Below, piece by piece: positions 26,601-32,600 of a stretch of DNA of 64,000 bases (positions are counted from its first letter, which is position 1; each line of letters begins with the position of its first letter). The position numbers and the translations under genes are program-made. Source of the DNA: Cyclina sinensis (taxonomy: Eukaryota; Mollusca; Bivalvia; Venerida; Veneridae); the NCBI GenBank assembly GCA_012932295.1, contig JAAONU010000001.1, positions 27,070,550-27,134,549 on the forward strand. The letters run 5' to 3'. Under the pieces are notes generated by a model. The model was not told where the DNA came from, did no database searches, and saw nothing but the letters and a program-made list of their open reading frames with translations.

Positions 26601-29600
26601 TGTTGTGATCACTGGATGTCCGGCATCTTTTGTCTGTTAAGTCTGTCATCTGTCCACATTTACCTTGTTAACACTTTACAGGTAACATCGGGATCTTTAT
26701 CTTGATTACATCTAGGTCAGATTCAGACTGGGTCGTGTGGGGTCAAAATCTAGGTCACCAGCCCAGATCAATGTAAAACCTTGTTCACTCCCTACAGATC
26801 ACATTTTTCAACAAGTCTTATTTAAAGTTGCTCAGAATGTTTGCCTGATGATATCTCGGACAAGTTTGAAACTGGGTCATGTAGGGTCAGAAATAAGATC
26901 ACCTGGGCAGATCAATAGAAAACCCTTGCTAACACCCTAGAGACCACATTTTTGATCAAGTCTTAATGAAAGTTGCTCAGAATGTTGACCTTGATGATTT
27001 CAAGACTGGGTCTTGTAGGATCAGAACTAGGTCACCAGTCAAATAAAAAAAACCTTGTTAACCCACTACGGGCCACATTTTATATACAATTGTCGAAAAT
27101 CTTTAATTTGAGTTGAAAGCTTGGTCACATGGGGTCAAAAAGTAGGTCATTTGGTCAAAAGTTTGTTTACACTCTAGAAGCCATGTTTTCTTCCCTGTCA
27201 TCATGAAAATTTGTCAGAATGTTTGTCTTGATAATTTTTAGGTTAAGTTCAGAAGTAGGTTAAATATTTTTTAAACAAAAATTTGGAAAATTTATCAGAA
27301 TGTTTGTTTTGTTATATATAATAGGTCATGTTCAAAAGTTGGTCATGTAAGTAAAAAAAAATATAGGTCACCATGCTAGAAGCTATAGGTTCTACGGAAA
27401 CATGATGAAAATTTGTTAGAAATTTTGTGTTGATGATATATAGATTATGTTAAAACTTGATCACACTGGGTCAGAAAGTAGGTCACCTGGCTAGAGGCCA
27501 TATTTTTTAAGTGATTTTGAAATTTTATTAGAATGTTTGTTTTAGTGATATCTAGGTCATGTTTAAAAGTTGGCCATGTTGGATATAAATGTAGGTTACA
27601 TGGCTAGAGACCATATTTTCTTCCAGATCTTTATAAAATTTTGTTAGAATAATGTTTGTCTTGATGACATTTAGGTCTGTTTAAAATTGGGTCACGTGGT
27701 ATCAGAAAAATAAGTCAACATTGTAGAACATGACTAGCAGTAACTTAAGGGAATGGGGGACATTAATTGATTATCTACCCTGAATACTCTCTGATATTAC
27801 TTTGGTCCTTCCATTTGGAATCCTCTGCTTTTATCGCTATTTTCTCTTTTGATGTGGTGATAATTAAACATCATTATTTGCAACAGTGGTTGTCAGATTA
27901 CACAATAAATTTAGCAATGTTTTGTTAACACCATTATCTTTATTCTTTGATAATCCTATCTTTTTATTTAATATATAAGTGACAATTTTCACAACTAAAA
28001 AACAAGACCATTACAGTAAGAAACAAGGATAAAGTCGGAGAATTCCAACTGAAAGGACCAATGCGCTATTTGGTCTACCTTTGATATTATCTGAGTAAGG
28101 GAGATAATTTGTTATCAGGAATGTCCCTCATTTACAAAAATTAATTGTTTTTTTTTGTTGTTGTTTTTTTTATTTTAAAATGTGGGAGGAGTACTCAGGT
28201 GAGCAATATAGGGCCATCATAGCCCCCACTTGTTAATTTTCTTTCTTCCCGTTTTTTTTAAAATCAAATTAAGCATGATAATTTTGTAAACATTTTATGC
28301 ATGATTTGTAAATTTTTCTTAGATATATGTAACAATACTATTTTTCTAAAAATAGTAACCATAAAAGTCTTAAATTCTATGGATTTTTTTTTACTGTATG
28401 TGTATACCTTTCATATATTTTGTCTTATAAAGCAAATAAGATTTTGTGGTCTTGACATACTAGCTTGCCTATTTATGTATCTTGTAAAGTGTATGGTTTT
28501 ATGACTAGCTGTCCCATGTAAAAGGTAAACATAAGTTAGTGCTTTAGCAGGGCATTGCCAGGGGACTGATGTGGATTGGCCAGTTATTTTGAAAACTTAA
28601 AAGTACTGCAGCTCTTCTGTAGTTGATATGAAAACATGTTTACAGTATGTTTTTTATGTGACCTGATAAACCTAGGTAGATTGGAAAATATTTTATTAAA
28701 GTAGATGTGATTTTGTTTTTTTTATCCCCCTCATACTTGAGTCTTGGTGTCAGTTCATCTGCTACATTTGACATGCAAAGTTTGTGTTGCAAACTAGTCT
28801 TTCAGTTTTTAAATGGAGTAGATTCAAACTTGGTGTAGATGTGAAAGACATTTTTTTCATGTGTATTTATCAAACCATTCCAGAGTTATCTCCCATTGAA
28901 CAAAGACTTTTTTTCAGTGGAGATTTGCATTCATATATATATCCCTAATGTCACAAACTACTCTTCCAGTTTTCAGTGCACTGGAATAAAACTAGGAACA
29001 TATAATAGTCACCAAGAAGTGTAGATGTGCAGGAAGTACCTTTCACATGCATCCCTCAAGACATTCCATAGTTATCTCACATTTAAGTTTGACTTCAACA
29101 TGTTTGTCTTCACCCTAGGAACATACTTATACAGTGGAACATCGCTAGTTCGAAGTCACTGAGACCGGAAAAAAACTTCGGATTACTGATAGTTTGGATT
29201 TAAGAACAAGTTCCGGTTCTGTTGTGAGAATAGTTTCCTGCGTAAATCACAGTCGGGCGATGCTTTACAATACAATTAGAAAATGAAGATTCTTTTTAAA
29301 TTTTTTCATTTTCTTTTTAATTTTACTAACTGTACTCATGTAATAACTACGAATAAAACATAAATGCAACGTAAACATTCTAAAACTTTTCAAAGCACAT
29401 ATGGAAAATAATATTATACATGGAAACATTTGGTCAAAGGAAATAGCACTAGTCACTTACGAAAAAAATATATGTAATACACATTTATGGCGCACATTTG
29501 ACTGTCACTAAAACATTAATATTTATTGATTTAATGGCTTATTATTTCTCAGATTGCTTGGCAACATTCTGTATGAAATTGAATATTTCTGATGACCTTG

Positions 29601-32600
29601 TATTACTTTTCAAAAGAAGCAACTGAGCCAATTCAGAATTTACAAGAGAGCAACAGTTTTTATTACCAATAGCAAAATTGACTCAGTAGGCAACTTTGTT
29701 AGGAGCACTAACACACATGTCTTCATTTACTCAAATTGTCAATTTAATTCTGACATGGCCAGTTTAATAGCTTGTTTATTCATCCCAGCTGTGAAGACGC
29801 CAAAAGGTGTGAATAAAACAAGACATTGGCGGCAATTATGCAAACAATAATTACCAACTTCCGATTACTGACTGAAATTGATAAAGAAACTTTCAAATTG
29901 TGAAGGGACCCACAATTTCGCTTCGGACTGCTGATATTTGGTATTTCAACATTTGGATTTCACCATGTTTATTTAGTTAATTCATTAAGGAAAAAAGTCA
30001 GGACCAAAGGTTATTGGAACTAGTGATAAATTTCGATAATTGAAATTCTGACTATTTATGTTCCACTGTATACTGCTGCAAGTTTTCAAGGGTATCTGTC
30101 AAATTGGGTTTTTAGTTGCGTGATGTATATTTTTCATGCTAGGTATATTTGGTGCATTTTGTTTTTTGTGTGCATGTTGAAACAGCAGGTCTCAATCATC
30201 TGTCATGTACTGGTAGTAATTTGTTCTTCTGTCTTTCTTATCAAGCAACAAGATGTGATTTAAGAGGTATCATTGCTGCATGTGCTTACTTGTCTCTCAA
30301 CAGGTCCGTCTGTGCTTGCAGCAGCAGTGACTGCAATGTTTCATACACTTCTGACTGTGACTTGCATTTGTTGTATATTATTTGTTATTTAAGCTGATAG
30401 TGTCCCATGGAGTTAGCTGTGGTTATACTTATAAGTGTCCTATACCAGCAAAGAATGAATGTATCCAAGACATTTAGATTAGTTACTGATCATCCTAGGC
30501 ACATGTTTTGTTCACACAGCACTAAGTGTCCACCGTTATAGAGAATTTGAAGTTGAAATAAATTAGTATTTTTATCATTGCACTTAGAAGAAAGTTTTTA
30601 CAGAACTCTGGACACAGCTTTATAACTTGCAAATAGAATTCAAATCACCAGGGGCTGGTTGTTTAAAAAACTTCAGATGACTGATTTTCTAGCTTCATCA
30701 TAACGTTGTACAAAATCAGTGAACATTTTTTCCAGCTCTGCAAATGACTAGAAATTAACCCTTAACCTGCTGAAACCAAAAGTGAATTAGCCTTTGCCAC
30801 CAGTATAGAGCCAGGCCAGCCTGCACATCCGTGCAGTCTGACCAGGCTCTGTACTGTTGGTAGTTCAATTTTTTGTATTTTGATATTGAAATCCCTTAAA
30901 CTTTGAATGGACTGTTCCAAATTCAAAGCGGGGCCAATCCATTACAAAAATTCAGCAGGTTAAGGGTTAATGTAAAGTAGTTAAATGGTTTCAGCAGGTA
31001 TTTCTGTTAGATAAGGCAAAGATGAAGACAATGCAGATACTGTAACATATCTCTTTGATCAATTGTTTACAATTTTGGAAACCTACTACATAAAGGAATG
31101 ATGTTGCTACTTTATAATGGCTTGGCATTTGTTTTCCGTCTTTTTTTTTTCTGATGAGAGTTTGCTACTGGCAGTTAACTTTTTTGTTGGTTTTAGCTGA
31201 CTTCTGTGTGCTGAATGTTTTTGTGGCCCCATTAGGGTGGTACTTAGATTTACACTTGTCCGTCTGTCTCTACGAAAGTTTGTGTTGCATGCTCAGCCAA
31301 CACTTTTACATTTAGTGTGCTGAAACCACAGGGATATAGATCAGTAAGTGAAGTTATGCACTTGGGGGTTTTTCAGAAAAAAAAGAGTGTGAAGATGATT
31401 TAACTTGATGACCTAATTATGGGATATTGTTTTACTGTATTGAAATGTTTGTATTTTAGGATAGTTGAAGACAAAGACGCGTAATTTGGTAAGGTTGAAT
31501 TATCCTGCATCTCGAAATGTTTACAATGAGTTAAATGTGTTATTTTAATGGAATAGCATGACAATTTTAGCTGTACTGTGCCATCTTTGAAAAGTTTGCA
31601 CACCCTACCTGCTGTTTAAACTCTTCTCAGCTTTCTTCCATTTCTGGCAGATATATGAAAGCTTTAAAACCCTGCTGTCTGCTGCTGGAAATTATCATTT
31701 CTATAATTGCTTTGGAGAGCAATTAATATATCCAGGTATGAAATCACTAAGGATCTAACTGACATAAGAAGCTGATATAACCTTTTCACTTTCACCTCTT
31801 CAATATGTATTAGAGCTTTTCAGTATTATTATGAGGATTGTAAATAATGTCTGTCTTAGACTCGACATTAAACTTTGTAATGTAGGGGATAAGGTGATAT
31901 GGGACTTAAATGATGTGTAACAACAAAATTGAAATCAAACAAAAATGTATAGCTGTTACATTTATATTTTATCACAAGGTTATCTTCAAGCAGGTATGTT
32001 CAGTGAAGTGTTTTGTAAATATATATAGTTTTATCACCAGTCACCTATTAACTATCACAGGTTTTATGAAAATATTTCTGTAAACATTTTTGCAAACATA
32101 TTTCTGTTAATCTTTTTTTTTTCTAGGAAAAAAAAAAACACTATTGTACTTGAAGTGGTATTGTTCTTACACTGAGTCAACATTTTGTTTGTTTACATTT
32201 TGTTGTTAATCTAATCTTGTTTTGGAAGTAAATATTGATGCTTGTTCACAGTTGTCCATGTGTCTGTCTGTTCTCAGGTTGAAATATGTTACTGTATAAA
32301 ATGTATAACAATCATTGTTTCATTCACTTGTATTTGTCTTGTTTGCTGGAATGATCTGATTTTAATTTTGCACTTTCTTCTTTTACCCCTCTTCTCATAA
32401 TTGAATTTTACCGTCGACCTAGATAGCTCTGTTAGTAGAGCATCGGAAAGTCAATCCAGGGGCTCTGGGTTCAGACCCTGCCATGGCTGGCTAAATTTCT
32501 CCATGATAGTTAACAGTGCATCTGTTGGTCATCTGTTCCTCACGTCTCGTTCAAGTGAGGAAGCTTTCAGACTCTTGCAGAGAGATTGGTTAGTTAAGGT

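Noticed and set aside
30304..30397. Possible alternative last exon of myosin after CTCTCAACAG, in the right phase, 31 codons to TGA
   Set aside because: The peptide is Cys-rich ([10 protein letters not shown]) and unlike any non-helical tail. There is no close strong poly(A) signal, and an open 94 nt is expected by chance in 13 kb.
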